Positions 14,606 to 24,059 of a stretch of 64,000 bases of DNA are shown piece after piece. Source of the DNA: Candidatus Woesearchaeota archaeon UBA153 (GTDB lineage Archaea; Nanobdellota; Nanobdellia; Woesearchaeales; UBA525). The stretch lies in the NCBI GenBank assembly GCA_002503705.1, contig DASH01000042.1:25148-89147 (forward strand), given 5' to 3'. The position numbers and the translations under genes were made by a program. The notes beneath the pieces are model-generated. The model was given only the letters and a program-made list of their open reading frames with translations, did no database searches and was not told the origin of the DNA. The number at the start of each line of letters is the position of its first letter. The stretch's first letter is position 1.

Positions 14606-15307
14606 ATGGGTAAAAATTTAATTCAACAGCGGCGCGGCAAAGGTTCGGTCACGTACCGGCGTCACACGCTCTCCGCGCCCGGCATGGCGCGCGTCGAGAA
14701 CAGAGGCGGCGCCACCATCCTCGCGCTCCTCCACTCGCGGTTCCACACCGCGCCGTTGGCGCGCGTCGAGTACGAGGACGGCGCTCCCGGACTCATCATC
14801 GCGCCGGAAGGCGTGCGCGTCGGCCAGCGCGTCCTCATCAGCAGCGACGCCCCCCTCGCGACCGGCAACACGCTCCCCTTGAAGAGCCTCCCGGAAGGGA
14901 GCCTCGTCTATAATATCGAAGCCCAGCCGGGCGACGGCGGCACGTTCGTCCGCGCCTCAGGCGGCGTCGGTCGCATCGTCGGCAAGACGGGCGAGGGCGT
15001 CATCATCCAGCTCCCGAGCAAGAAGCGCCGCTTGTTCAATCCTGAGTGCAAGGCGACGCTCGGCATCGTCGCGGGCGGCGGCCGCCCGGAGAAACCGTTC
15101 CTCAAGGCGGGCATCAAGTTCCACCGCGTCAAGGCGCGGCACAAGTACTGGCCGATCGTTTCGGGCGCCGCGATGAACGCGGTCGACCACCCGTTCGGCG
15201 GCAAGCGCACCAGCAGGAAAGGCCGGCCGACGATTGCGCCGAAGAACGCGCCGCCGGGCCGCAAGGTCGGCATGATCAGGCCGCGCCACACGGGCCGGAA
15301 CAAGTAG
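14606..15307 (+). CDS. rpl2: 50S ribosomal protein uL2
   Basis: Binds 23S rRNA near the catalytic centre and bridges the subunits. MGKNLIQQRRGKGSVTYRR at the N-terminus and the C-terminal AMNAVDHPFGGKRTSRKGRP, including the family's conserved His near residue 197, identify it. 233 residues, normal length. A GGTGC lies 8 nt before the ATG. Confidence 0.97.
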   Translation: MGKNLIQQRRGKGSVTYRRHTLSAPGMARVENRGGATILALLHSRFHTAPLARVEYEDGAPGLIIAPEGVRVGQRVLISSDAPLATGNTLPLKSLPEGSLVYNIEAQPGDGGTFVRASGGVGRIVGKTGEGVIIQLPSKKRRLFNPECKATLGIVAGGGRPEKPFLKAGIKFHRVKARHKYWPIVSGAAMNAVDHPFGGKRTSRKGRPTIAPKNAPPGRKVGMIRPRHTGRNK

Positions 15308-15371
15308 GGTTCACTGTCGGCGTCAATGTAGGCTTCAAGGTTCAATGCAGGGTTCAACGGAGTGATGATCA

Positions 15372-15821
15372 ATGGCACGCAAAGAGTTCACCTATCGGGG
15401 ACGGACGGCTGACGAGCTGAAGGCGATGAGCCTCGACGAGTTCGCCCTCCTCATGCCGAGCCGCGAACGGCGCAAGGTGAAGCGCGGCTTCACGACTGCG
15501 GAGAAGAGCTTGCTGAAGAAGCTCGCCAAGCGCGACCGCGTCAAGACGCACGCGCGCGAGATGATCGTGCTTCCCAGCATGTTCGGCAAGACCATCCTCG
15601 TGCACAACGGGAAAGAGTACGCCCCTGTCCTGATCAACCCTGAGATGGTCTCGCACCGCCTCGGGATGTTCGCGCTCACGCGCAAGCTCGTCCGCCACTC
15701 CGCGGCCGGCGTCTCGTCGGCGAAAGCGGGCAGCGGCGGCGACTCTGGCAAGTCCGCTTCCGCGGCCAAGCCCGCGGCCGGAGGGGCAGCGCCCGCGAAG
15801 GGCGCCGAGAAGAAGAAGTAA
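15372..15821 (+). CDS. rps19: 30S ribosomal protein uS19
   Basis: Small-subunit head protein. REFTYRGRTADELKAMSLDE and the C-terminal REMIVLPSMFGKTILVHNGK are characteristic of archaeal S19. It is 149 residues with a Gly/Ala/Ser-rich tail beyond the usual end. The ATG is preceded by GAGTGATGATCA, which fits a Shine-Dalgarno interaction. The 64-nt spacer before it is rich in GGTTCA-like repeats. Confidence 0.96.
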   Translation: MARKEFTYRGRTADELKAMSLDEFALLMPSRERRKVKRGFTTAEKSLLKKLAKRDRVKTHAREMIVLPSMFGKTILVHNGKEYAPVLINPEMVSHRLGMFALTRKLVRHSAAGVSSAKAGSGGDSGKSASAAKPAAGGAAPAKGAEKKK

Positions 15822-15849
15822 GTGAGCTGAAAAAAGCACCATCAAAAAC

Positions 15850-16560
15850 GTGAACACTGTGGCCGGATACGCATTCACCAAGTACGACAGCGCCACCATG
15901 GCACGCGCCGCCGCGCGCGACGCTCCGATCAGCGTCAAGACGAGCGTGGAGATCGCGAAGTGGCTCCGCGGCGCGATGAGCGACAAGGCTGAGCGTTCAC
16001 TCAAAGAGGTCATCGCGCTCCGCCGCGCGGTCCCGTTCACGAGAGCGTGCGACCACGTCGGTCACCGTCGCGGCCACCTCGGCCCTGGCAAATATCCCGT
16101 CAAGGCCGCCAGCGTGTTCCTCGCGCTCCTCACGCAGTGCGTGGCGAACGCGGAGAGTAAAGGCCTCGGCACGCCCCTGAAGATCGTTCACCTCGCTGCC
16201 CAGCAAGCGGCGACGCCCGCGCACTATGGGCGCCAGCGCGGCCTCGTGATGAAGCGCGCGCACGTCGAACTCGTCCTCGCCGAGACTGAGGAGAGCAAGC
16301 GTCGCGAGAAGCGCGAGAAGCGCGTGAAGAAAGAGGGAAAGAAGGATTCGGAGAAGAAGGATGCGAAACCGGTCGTCGAGGAGAAACCGCCGGTGAAGGC
16401 CGACGTGAACGTCAAGGAGACGACGATGCCGAACGAGGAGAAGACTCCGGTCGCGTCGCAACCCGTTGCGGCGAAGCCCGTCACGGCCAAGCCCGCGACT
16501 CCGAAACCGAAAGCCGAATCATTGAAGAAAGCAGAGAAGAAGCCGGAGCCGAAACAATAA
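15850..16560 (+). CDS. rpl22: 50S ribosomal protein uL22
   Basis: Exit-tunnel protein. RAAARDAPISVKTSVEIAKWL and GPGKYPVKAASVFLALL define the archaeal L22 family. The core ends near residue 155; the remaining 80 residues are a Lys/Glu/Pro/Ala-rich tail. Start is GTG at 15850; an internal ATG (15898) would cut into the conserved N-terminus. Confidence 0.95.
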   Translation: MNTVAGYAFTKYDSATMARAAARDAPISVKTSVEIAKWLRGAMSDKAERSLKEVIALRRAVPFTRACDHVGHRRGHLGPGKYPVKAASVFLALLTQCVANAESKGLGTPLKIVHLAAQQAATPAHYGRQRGLVMKRAHVELVLAETEESKRREKREKRVKKEGKKDSEKKDAKPVVEEKPPVKADVNVKETTMPNEEKTPVASQPVAAKPVTAKPATPKPKAESLKKAEKKPEPKQ

Positions 16561-16592
16561 CGGCGCTGAAACAATAAGGATGTGACTGCAGC

Positions 16593-17633
16593 ATGGCGAT
16601 TGAGCGGAAATTCGTGGCCCAGAACGTCAAGGAGTTCCGAATCAAACAGTACGTTGGTGAACAGCTCAGCAGGGTCGGCTTGAGCAGCATCAAGCTGCAG
16701 CGAACGCCGCTCGGCGACAAGATCCTCATCCGCGCCTCCCGGCCCGGCCTCGTCGTCGGCCGCGCGGGCAGCAATATCCAGAAGCTCACTGAGGCGTTGA
16801 AGACCGAGTTCAACCTCGAGAACCCTCAGATTGAAATCGAGGAAGTGCAGAACTTCGCGCTCGACGCGAACATCATCGCGGAGATGATCGCCAACTCGCT
16901 CGAGCGCTTCGGCAGCGCGCGCTTCAAGGGCGTCGGCCACAAGGCCTTGCAGGACGTCATGAACGCGGGCGCGATGGGCGTCGAGATACTCCTGAGCGGC
17001 AAGATTCCCAGCCAGCGCGCGAAGACGTGGCGCTTCTATCAGGGCTACCTGAAGAAGTGCGGTGATGTCGCCGTCGTCTGGGTGGATGTCGCGTACAAGA
17101 CCGCGGTCCTCAAGACCGGTGTCGTCGGCATCAAGGTGTCGATCATGCCGCCGGACACGAAACTCCCCGACACGATCCTCGTCAAGCAGCCCGACCCCGC
17201 CACGCTTGAAGAGGTGACGGGTGCGGAAGCGGCGCTCCTCGAGACTGGGGTGCAAGAAGGCCTCGATGGCCTCGAAGGCGTGGATGGCGTGGAAGGTTCG
17301 GCAGAGACTGGCGCCGGAGAGGCGAAAGGGAAGGCCCGCCGTAAGCAAGGCGGCGCTGACTCGGATGAGAAGAAGTCGCGCGCTCCGCGCAAGAAGAGAG
17401 AGGCGAAGACGGGCGAAAAGAAAGACGAGAAGAAAGATGACCTGAAGAAAGATGACGCGAAGAAAGCTGAAAACAAGGGCGAGAAACAGGAAGTGAGCGA
17501 CGAGGTCGCTGAGGATGTTGCTGCCGCCGCTGGTGCCTCGGTGCCGAGCGCGCCGACGGGCGACGCCGAACCTGACGCTCAAGAACCTGACGCTCAAGAA
17601 CCTGAACTCAGCGTTCAGAAAACCGAGAACTGA
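16593..17633 (+). CDS. rps3: 30S ribosomal protein uS3
   Basis: mRNA-entry protein of the small subunit. ERKFVAQNVKEFRIKQYVGE and the KH-domain motif RPGLVVGRAGSNIQKLTE are diagnostic. It is 346 residues compared with about 210 usually; after about residue 220 the chain is a Glu/Lys/Ala-rich tail of low complexity that ends in repeats of PDAQE. The tail is probably unstructured. Confidence 0.95.
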   Translation: MAIERKFVAQNVKEFRIKQYVGEQLSRVGLSSIKLQRTPLGDKILIRASRPGLVVGRAGSNIQKLTEALKTEFNLENPQIEIEEVQNFALDANIIAEMIANSLERFGSARFKGVGHKALQDVMNAGAMGVEILLSGKIPSQRAKTWRFYQGYLKKCGDVAVVWVDVAYKTAVLKTGVVGIKVSIMPPDTKLPDTILVKQPDPATLEEVTGAEAALLETGVQEGLDGLEGVDGVEGSAETGAGEAKGKARRKQGGADSDEKKSRAPRKKREAKTGEKKDEKKDDLKKDDAKKAENKGEKQEVSDEVAEDVAAAAGASVPSAPTGDAEPDAQEPDAQEPELSVQKTEN

Positions 17634-17638
17634 TACTC

Positions 17639-17842
17639 ATGGTTTCCCAGCGATACGTCGAGCTGAAGAAGAAGACCTCGAGCGAACTCGAGAAGGAGCT
17701 CGCCACGACCAAGCTCGAGCTCATCAAGATTTCCGCGCAGCTCTCGACCGGAGCGGCCGCCAAAGAGGCGGGCAAGTTGCGCACGTTGAAGAAGAAGGTC
17801 GCGCGGATTAAGACGCTCCAGACCGCGCAAGAACGGAAGTAA
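17639..17842 (+). CDS. rpl29: 50S ribosomal protein uL29
   Basis: A 67-residue helical-hairpin protein beside the tunnel exit. ELEKELATTKLELIKISAQL and KLRTLKKKVARIKTLQ fit the family. The ATG at 17639 follows the uS3 stop by 5 nt and has TGATAC just before it. Confidence 0.93.
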   Translation: MVSQRYVELKKKTSSELEKELATTKLELIKISAQLSTGAAAKEAGKLRTLKKKVARIKTLQTAQERK

Positions 17843-17891
17843 AACGAGAACAAACGAGAACAAGTGTGACACTCGGAGGATACTGCTGAAG

Positions 17892-18239
17892 ATGACGACG
17901 GTGTGCACCACGTGCGGGCTCCCGAAGGACCTCTGCGTCTGCGACCAGATCGCGCGCGAGAGCCAACGGATTACCGTCATGATCGAGCGGAAGAAGTTCG
18001 GCAAGGCGTACACCACGGTCACCGGCATCAATGAACACGAAGTCGATATGGGCGAGTTGGCGAAGAAGCTGAAGAACAAGCTCGCGTGCGGCGGGACTGG
18101 GAAAGACGGCGTGATCGCCCTGCAAGGGGACCACCTGCGCTCGGTCAAGGACGCGCTTGTCGAGCTCGGTTTCAGCGCCGACACGATTGATGTGCAGCAG
18201 GACCGGCGGCAAGGGCCGCGTCCTTACGGCCGTCGATGA
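17892..18239 (+). CDS. Translation initiation factor aIF1 (SUI1 family)
   Basis: Monitors start-codon pairing on the small subunit. A 115-residue protein with the archaeal N-terminal CTTCGLPKDLCVCDQI and the SUI1 core RKKFGKAYTTVTGI, KLKNKLACGGTGKDGVIALQ. It sits in its usual place after uL29. The gene for RNase P protein (Rpp29), which normally follows, is missing here. Confidence 0.95.
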   Translation: MTTVCTTCGLPKDLCVCDQIARESQRITVMIERKKFGKAYTTVTGINEHEVDMGELAKKLKNKLACGGTGKDGVIALQGDHLRSVKDALVELGFSADTIDVQQDRRQGPRPYGRR

Positions 18240-18300
18240 AAGGATGACAGGACGAAAGAACGATCACCGGATGAACACGAACAAACGGACGATGTGATGC

Positions 18301-18657
18301 ATGATGGCAGCCAAGAAAGCAAGTGAAACGCGCGCGAAAACCGCGACAGCGAGCGCGCAGACCGGGACTGCGCCCCGCGCTCCGAACGTTGCGGGCGCTC
18401 GGTACACGACGCACGGGCGCACGTTCACTGGTACGGTGACGAGCGACCGGATGTACCGGACGGTGACGGTCGCGTGGGAGCGCCGCCACTTCGTCCCGAA
18501 GTACCAGCGGTACGAGCGCCGGTACAGCAAGGTGAAAGCGCACAATCCTGTCGAGATTGACGCGAAGGTCGGCGACCTCGTCACCATCAAGGAGACGCGG
18601 CCGATCAGCAAGACGAAGAACTTCATCGTCATCAAGAAGCATGAGCGCGCGCAATGA
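18301..18657 (+). CDS. rps17: 30S ribosomal protein uS17
   Basis: Small-subunit body protein. TFTGTVTSDRMYRTVTVAWE and HNPVEIDAKVGDLVTIKETR identify it. 118 residues including an Ala/Thr-rich N-terminal extension of about 30. Start may be 18301 or the next codon (ATGATG). Confidence 0.95.
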   Translation: MMAAKKASETRAKTATASAQTGTAPRAPNVAGARYTTHGRTFTGTVTSDRMYRTVTVAWERRHFVPKYQRYERRYSKVKAHNPVEIDAKVGDLVTIKETRPISKTKNFIVIKKHERAQ

Positions 18658-18704
18658 TGTCAGCGTAGGGCAGTGTAGACGCAAAATTCCCTGTGTGAAA
18701 CAAG

Positions 18705-19106
18705 ATGAAAGCGATTAAAGCGAACATGACGCGGGCGATCCCAGTCGGATCCTATCTTCCGACGTGCGACAACTCCGGCGCGAAGCTCATCAAGATCTTC
18801 ACTGTCGTCGGCATGAAGACGCGCAAAGGGCGCTACCCTGCCGCGGGCATCGGCGACCTCGTCATGGCGAGCGTGAAGAAAGGGCGGCCGGAGATGCGCA
18901 AGCAGGTCGTCTTCGCCGTCATCGTCCGTCAACGCCAACCGTTCCAACGCCCGGACGGTACGCGCGTCAAATTCGAAGACAACGCCGCGGTCGTCCTGAA
19001 AGACGACAAGGGCAACCCGAAAGGGACGATTTTCAAAGGGCCGATTGCGAAGGAAGCGTGCATCCGCTGGCCGGGCGTCGCGAAGATCGCCGGCGTCGTC
19101 CTGTAG
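18705..19106 (+). CDS. rpl14: 50S ribosomal protein uL14
   Basis: Subunit-interface protein. LPTCDNSGAKLIKIFTVVG and GTIFKGPIAKEACIRWPGVA are typical of archaeal/eukaryotic L14. 133 residues, normal length. Confidence 0.96.
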   Translation: MKAIKANMTRAIPVGSYLPTCDNSGAKLIKIFTVVGMKTRKGRYPAAGIGDLVMASVKKGRPEMRKQVVFAVIVRQRQPFQRPDGTRVKFEDNAAVVLKDDKGNPKGTIFKGPIAKEACIRWPGVAKIAGVVL

Positions 19107-19132
19107 GAAGAAAGATGGTGATGTGAACACTC

Positions 19133-19519
19133 ATGAAATCAAAGTTCAGCACGGCGTGGAAGTCGAGCATCAGGCCTCGCAAGCAGCGCAAGTACGTCTA
19201 CAACGCGCCGCTCCACCTCCGCGCCGGCCAACTCCACGTCCACTTGTCGAAAGAGTTGCGGCAGAAGTACGGCGTCCGCGCCCTGCGCGTCAGGGTCGGC
19301 GACACCGTCAAAGTCTCGCGCGGCACGCACAAGGGCAAGGAAGGCAAGGTTGAGCGTATCGAGATGAAGCGGTGCCGCGTCATCGTCGACAAGGTCGAAG
19401 TGAAGAAGCTGCAAGGCGGCGTCGCCAAGTACCCGTTGCAACCGTCAAACCTGCTCCTCACGGGCCTCGCGCACGACAAGCGACGGTTCCCCGTCAAGAA
19501 AGAAGAGAAGAAGCAATGA
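19133..19519 (+). CDS. rpl24: 50S ribosomal protein uL24
   Basis: Assembly initiator of the large subunit. VRVGDTVKVSRGTHKGKEGK is the KOW motif. 128 residues. GGTGATG lies 10 nt before the ATG. Confidence 0.95.
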   Translation: MKSKFSTAWKSSIRPRKQRKYVYNAPLHLRAGQLHVHLSKELRQKYGVRALRVRVGDTVKVSRGTHKGKEGKVERIEMKRCRVIVDKVEVKKLQGGVAKYPLQPSNLLLTGLAHDKRRFPVKKEEKKQ

Positions 19520-19534
19520 GGCATTGATGTTCCC

Positions 19535-20239
19535 ATGGTCAAGCGTCACTTGAAACGGATCAACGCGCCCCGCACGTGGAGCCTCGCGCGAAAGGAGCGT
19601 ACGTTCACCATCCGCCCGCATCCGGGCGCGCAGCCCTTGGCCGCGACGTTGCCCCTGAGCCTCTTCCTCAACATGGTCGGCGCGAGCGCGTCGATGCGCA
19701 GCACGAAATACGTGCTCAACCACCAGGACGTCCTCGTGAACGGTCGTCGCGAACGGCGTCCGGAAGCCGCCGTGGGGCTGTTCGACGTCGTCAGCTTCCC
19801 CCTCACGAAGAGCACGTTCCGCCTCACGATTAACACGCGTGACACGCTCGTCGCGATTCCCGTGACCGGCAAGGACGCGACGACGATTCCCTCCAAGATC
19901 CTCAGCAAGACGGTCTTGTCGGGCGGCAAGCTCCAAGTCGGCTGTCACAACGGCCGTACCCTCCTCACGACGGAGACGTACGCTGTCGGCGACACGCTCC
20001 TCCTCGGGCTTGACAACAACGTCTTGGGGCACGAGCCGCTCGCGCCGGGAGCGACAGTCTTCCTGACGGGCGGCAAGCACGTCGGCACGACCGGCGTCCT
20101 CGTCGGCATCCAGGACGGCAAGGCCACCGTGACGGTGAGCGGCGCTCAGAACGCCGCCGGCGGCACGGTGGAGACTGCGCAGCGCCACGTCTTCGTCCTC
20201 GGTAAGGAGAAGGCCGCGGTCAAGGTGGCGGCGGAATAA
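19535..20239 (+). CDS. rps4e: 30S ribosomal protein eS4
   Basis: Archaeal/eukaryotic small-subunit protein. HLKRINAPRTWSLARKERTF at the N-terminus, an S4-like segment in the middle and a KOW-like GKHVGTTGVLVGIQDGKATV. 234 residues, normal. TTGATG is 7 nt before the ATG. Confidence 0.95.
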   Translation: MVKRHLKRINAPRTWSLARKERTFTIRPHPGAQPLAATLPLSLFLNMVGASASMRSTKYVLNHQDVLVNGRRERRPEAAVGLFDVVSFPLTKSTFRLTINTRDTLVAIPVTGKDATTIPSKILSKTVLSGGKLQVGCHNGRTLLTTETYAVGDTLLLGLDNNVLGHEPLAPGATVFLTGGKHVGTTGVLVGIQDGKATVTVSGAQNAAGGTVETAQRHVFVLGKEKAAVKVAAE

Positions 20240-20292
20240 AGTACCCAGCAGAGCATGGAGAGCAGAATCACAGAAAACAACGGTTGATCCTC

Positions 20293-20805
20293 ATGAATCC
20301 GATGCGTACCATCCGAGTCGAGAAGCTCACCCTGAACATCGGGGCTGGCAAGGACCAGGCGAAGCTCGACAAGGGCGAGAAGCTGATCAAGTTCATCACT
20401 GGCGTCGCGCCGGTCAAGACGAAGACGCAAGAGCGCATCCCCGGTTGGGGCTTGCGTCCCGGACTCCCGATCGGCGTCAAGCTCACCTTGCGTGGCAGCG
20501 ACGTCCTCAAGCTCATCCCGCGGCTCCTCGCCGCGAAAGGCAACAAGTTGCAGCCGAGCAACATCGACGAGGCGGGCAACGTGAGCTTCGGCATTCCCGA
20601 GTATATCGACATCGACGGCATCCAGTACAATCCGGAGATCGGCATCCTCGGCTTGCAGGCGTGCCTCACGCTCGAACGCCCCGGCTACCGGGTCAAGCGC
20701 CGCCGTTGCAAGAACGTCAAACCGGGCAAGCGTCACCGGCTCACTCGCGAGGAAGCGATGGAGTTCATGACGAGCACGTTCAAGACGAAGTTTGAAGAGG
20801 AGTGA
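20293..20805 (+). CDS. rpl5: 50S ribosomal protein uL5
   Basis: Binds 5S r[23 protein letters not shown] and [20 protein letters not shown] identify archaeal L5. ATG 20293 is preferred over an in-frame TTG at 20284 because GGTTGATC sits directly before it. 170 residues. Confidence 0.95.
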   Translation: MNPMRTIRVEKLTLNIGAGKDQAKLDKGEKLIKFITGVAPVKTKTQERIPGWGLRPGLPIGVKLTLRGSDVLKLIPRLLAAKGNKLQPSNIDEAGNVSFGIPEYIDIDGIQYNPEIGILGLQACLTLERPGYRVKRRRCKNVKPGKRHRLTREEAMEFMTSTFKTKFEEE

Positions 20806-20825
20806 GAGGAGTACGAGGAGTCCGC

Positions 20826-21056
20826 ATGACAACGTCCCAACACACCAAGGTCCTCAAGCAGATCGGCAAGAAGCCGGGAACGCACGCCAAGTACCTCAAG
20901 CACAACGTCCCGAAAGCTCGGGCGTTCGGCGCGCAGACGCACCGGTGCAAATTGTGCGGGAACATGCGCGGCCACATCGGCCGGTATGGTTTGCACTTGT
21001 GCCGCCGTTGCTTCCGGCAGTATGCGACCCAGCTCGGGTTCAAGAAGTACAGTTGA
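20826..21056 (+). CDS. rps14: 30S ribosomal protein uS14, zinc-binding form
   Basis: Small-subunit head protein. [20 protein letters not shown] followed by CRRC gives the four zinc cysteines, and [14 protein letters not shown] is the typical end. At 76 residues it carries an N-terminal extension relative to the usual 50-56. ATG 20826 is chosen; earlier in-frame codons overlap the uL5 end. Confidence 0.93.
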   Translation: MTTSQHTKVLKQIGKKPGTHAKYLKHNVPKARAFGAQTHRCKLCGNMRGHIGRYGLHLCRRCFRQYATQLGFKKYS

Positions 21057-21111
21057 AGACGCACAACGCACACGCAGTGCATGATGAGAAACTGAAACGA
21101 GGAGATGCACG

Positions 21112-21504
21112 ATGTCCATGAACGATCCTTTGGCGAACGTCCTCAGCGCAATCATGAACGCGGAGCGCCGCGGCGGCCGTGAAGTCGTCACGAAGCACAA
21201 CTCCACGCTCCTGCGCAAGGTGCTCGACCTGCTCGTCGCGGAAGGTTACCTCGCCGGGTACAGCGTCGCGCCAGCGTCGAGCGGCGACACGCTCACGATC
21301 AAGCTCGTCGGGAAGATCAACAAGGTCGGCGTGGTCAAGCCGCGCTATCAGATCGGCAAGTCGGAGTACGTCCGCTTCGAGAAGCGGTTCCTGCCCGCGC
21401 GCGGGTTCGGCGTCCTCCTCATCAGCACGAATAAGGGGTTGCTGACGCACGAGCAGGCGAAGGCGCTCGGCGTGGGCGGCACGCTCATCAGCTACTGTTA
21501 CTGA
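21112..21504 (+). CDS. rps8: 30S ribosomal protein uS8
   Basis: Central-domain assembly protein. MNDPLANVLSAIMNAERRG and the C-terminal HEQAKALGVGGTLISYCY fit the family exactly. 130 residues, normal. GGAG precedes the ATG. Confidence 0.96.
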   Translation: MSMNDPLANVLSAIMNAERRGGREVVTKHNSTLLRKVLDLLVAEGYLAGYSVAPASSGDTLTIKLVGKINKVGVVKPRYQIGKSEYVRFEKRFLPARGFGVLLISTNKGLLTHEQAKALGVGGTLISYCY

Positions 21505-21583
21505 GCGCGAGGATTGCACAAGAATCGCACGAGGAACGTCCACACGAGGAACGTACACGGTTCGTACCAGGATTGATGTTCAC

Positions 21584-22138
21584 ATGGAAGCCAAAAATTT
21601 CGACGAACGCATCGAGCTCCCCGCGGGAGTCGTCGCAACGTATGATGAAAAGACGGGCGTCTTGGCCGTGACGGGCCCGAAGGGCTGCGTCTCCAAGGTC
21701 ATCGCCGACCCTCGCGTCGCGATGGGCGTCACCGACGGCGCCGTCACGTTCCTGACGAAGAAGGCGACGATGCGCGAGAAGAAGCTCTTGTACGCGTTCG
21801 TCGCGCACGCGAAGAACTTGGTGCGCGGCGCGACGCAAGGGTACACGTACACGCTGAAGATTTGCAGCGGCCACTTTCCCATGGCGGTGAGCGTCAAGGG
21901 CGACGTGTTCGAGATCAAGAATTTCATCGGTGAGAAAGTGCCGCGGACGCTGAAGCTCAAGCAGGGCGCGACCGTCAAGGTCGACGGCGAGCGCGTCGTC
22001 GTGACGGGAACGGACAAGGAGATCGTCGGCCAGACTGCCGCGGATATCGAGCAGTTGAGCCGCCGCCCCGGTTTCGACACGCGTATCTTCCAAGACGGCA
22101 TTTTCATCATCGACAAGGACGGCAAGAAGGTCGTCTGA
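21584..22138 (+). CDS. rpl6: 50S ribosomal protein uL6
   Basis: Supports the factor-binding site. ELPAGVVATYDEKTGVLAVT, ARVAMG-type loops and the C-terminal RRPGFDTRIFQDGIF identify archaeal L6. 184 residues. The 79-nt spacer upstream contains CACGAGGAACGT twice and ends with TTGATGTTCAC before the ATG. Confidence 0.95.
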   Translation: MEAKNFDERIELPAGVVATYDEKTGVLAVTGPKGCVSKVIADPRVAMGVTDGAVTFLTKKATMREKKLLYAFVAHAKNLVRGATQGYTYTLKICSGHFPMAVSVKGDVFEIKNFIGEKVPRTLKLKQGATVKVDGERVVVTGTDKEIVGQTAADIEQLSRRPGFDTRIFQDGIFIIDKDGKKVV

Positions 22139-22180
22139 ACAACACAGCATGTGCAGGACAAGAACAAACCGTGATGTACC

Positions 22181-22819
22181 ATGGCGTTGAATGATTCCCT
22201 CGCGATCCGACGGCGGATGAAGGGCCGCAAGCCCGCGTTCCTCCGACAGGACGCGCACAAGAAAGTCAAGCTGACCCCATCGTGGCGCAAGCCGAAAGGT
22301 TCGGACAGCAAGATGCGCGTCCGCAAGCGCGGCTACAACACGCCCGTCTCGCGCGGCTACGGTGCGCCTCTCGAGGCGCGCGGCCTTCACGCGAGCGGCT
22401 TGCAGCCAGTGCTCGTCGCGACAGTCGCCGAGCTCGACCGCTTGGACGTGAAGCGCGACGGCGCAGTCCTCAAGCGCACAATCGGCGGCAAGCTTCGCGA
22501 GACGCTTCTCGCGCACGCCGCGACGAAGAAGATCACTGTTTTGAACGTGAAGACGGACGCCGCCGCGGTCGCGGCGAAGTTCGCCGAGCGGAAGGCGCTG
22601 AAGGCGAAGCGGCACGACGCGAAGGCCACCAAGGCCGCCGAGCGCGAGAAGAAGGAGAAGAAGACGCTCGAAGAGAAGACGACGACTCCGGGCGCGGCGC
22701 GCGCGTCGTCGTCAGAGTCCGAGCCGGACGTTCAGAGCACGGTGCAGACGACGGAAGAGACTGCGCACGAGAAGGAAGAGAGAGAAGAGAAGCAGAAAGT
22801 CCTGACGAAACGGACGTAA
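22181..22819 (+). CDS. rpl32e: 50S ribosomal protein eL32
   Basis: Archaeal/eukaryotic large-subunit protein. RQDAHKKVKLTPSWRKPKGS and YGAPLEARGLHASGLQPVLV are the family core. It is 212 residues; the last 80 or so are a charged Glu/Lys/Thr-rich tail beyond the normal end. Confidence 0.94.
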   Translation: MALNDSLAIRRRMKGRKPAFLRQDAHKKVKLTPSWRKPKGSDSKMRVRKRGYNTPVSRGYGAPLEARGLHASGLQPVLVATVAELDRLDVKRDGAVLKRTIGGKLRETLLAHAATKKITVLNVKTDAAAVAAKFAERKALKAKRHDAKATKAAEREKKEKKTLEEKTTTPGAARASSSESEPDVQSTVQTTEETAHEKEEREEKQKVLTKRT

Positions 22820-22854
22820 CAACAGCGAATCATTGACTTGCAAGGTGCACTCGG

Positions 22855-23319
22855 ATGAAACTCGACACGCAACGGCGCATCGCGGCCTCGCTCCTCAAAT
22901 GCGGCTCTGACAGGGTCGTCTTCGATCCCGCACGGGCGAACGACATCAAGGAAGCGATCACCAAGTCGGACATGCGCCTCCTCATCAGCGACGGCATCGT
23001 CCGCGCGCGTCCCGTTGCGGGCGTGAGCAAGGCGCGCGCGCGCAAGATCAAGGCGCAGAAGCGGAAAGGCCTCCGTCGCGGTCACGGCAGCAAGAAAGGG
23101 ACGCCGAACGCGTCGCTCGACGGCAAGACGCGCTGGGTCGCCGCGGTGCGCAGCCAGCGCGCGTTCATCCAGGAGTTGCGCGAGAAAGGCCTCTTGTCGC
23201 CTTCGACGTTCCGCGACGTCTACCGGAAGAGCAAGGGCGGTTTTTTCAGGAGTCAACGCCACATCAAGCTCTACCTCGACGATCGTCGCTTGTGGCAGGC
23301 GCCGGCGAAGAAACTATGA
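22855..23319 (+). CDS. rpl19e: 50S ribosomal protein eL19
   Basis: Archaeal/eukaryotic large-subunit protein. QRRIAASLLKCGSDRVVFDP and KRKGLRRGHGSKKGTPNAS are typical. 154 residues, normal. AAGGTGC is 8 nt before the ATG. Confidence 0.96.
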   Translation: MKLDTQRRIAASLLKCGSDRVVFDPARANDIKEAITKSDMRLLISDGIVRARPVAGVSKARARKIKAQKRKGLRRGHGSKKGTPNASLDGKTRWVAAVRSQRAFIQELREKGLLSPSTFRDVYRKSKGGFFRSQRHIKLYLDDRRLWQAPAKKL

Positions 23320-23397
23320 GTGAAGAAGAAGTGAAGACGCGACAGACACGTCCACCCGCAGACACGAAAAGACACGCATGAACAGAGTTGATGATCC

Positions 23398-24036
23398 ATG
23401 ACTGGCACACGACACGTCCTCCCCTACCATCGGAAACGCGAAGGGAAGACGAACTATAAGAAACGGCTCGCGCTCCTCAAATCCGGAGTCCCCCGGCTCG
23501 TCATTCGCCGGAGCAACAAGCACCTCCTCCTCCAGCTCGTCATGTACCAGCCTGACGGGGACAAGGTCCTCGCGACGCTCTCGAGCAAGACGCTCGCCAA
23601 GCACGGCTGGACGCACAGCACCAAGTCCATCCCGGCAGCGTACCTTGCCGGTCGCTTGTTCGCGAAACAGCTCGTCGAGCAACGCCGCACGAACGCAATC
23701 CTCGACCTCGGGTTCCAGAAGCACCGTCCGGGCACGAGAATCTGCGCGGCGCTCCAAGGCGTCGTCGACGGCGGTGTCGCCATTCCCGTCGGCGCGGAAA
23801 TCTTCCCGCCCGGCGACCGGATCAACGGCGCGCACTTGACGACGGCGAAACCCGGTGAGGTCGCCGAGGTCGCGAAGAAGCTCGGCGTCACGTTACCCGC
23901 GGCGACTCCCGCCCCGAAGAAAGAGGCGAAGCACGACGCCGCGCCCGCGAAGGGCAAGGACGGCAAGCCCGCGCCCGCGGCGCAGAAACCGAAAGGCGAG
24001 AAGAAAGCCGACGGTAAAAAACCCGTCGATTCGTGA
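23398..24036 (+). CDS. rpl18: 50S ribosomal protein uL18
   Basis: 5S rRNA-binding protein. YHRKREGKTNYKKRLALLKS and RLVIRRSNKHLLLQLV identify archaeal L18. 212 residues including a Lys/Ala/Pro-rich tail of about 45. Upstream spacer ends GTTGATGATCC before the ATG. Confidence 0.95.
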   Translation: MTGTRHVLPYHRKREGKTNYKKRLALLKSGVPRLVIRRSNKHLLLQLVMYQPDGDKVLATLSSKTLAKHGWTHSTKSIPAAYLAGRLFAKQLVEQRRTNAILDLGFQKHRPGTRICAALQGVVDGGVAIPVGAEIFPPGDRINGAHLTTAKPGEVAEVAKKLGVTLPAATPAPKKEAKHDAAPAKGKDGKPAPAAQKPKGEKKADGKKPVDS

Positions 24037-24059
24037 AAATCAGTGAAGGTTGATACTCC

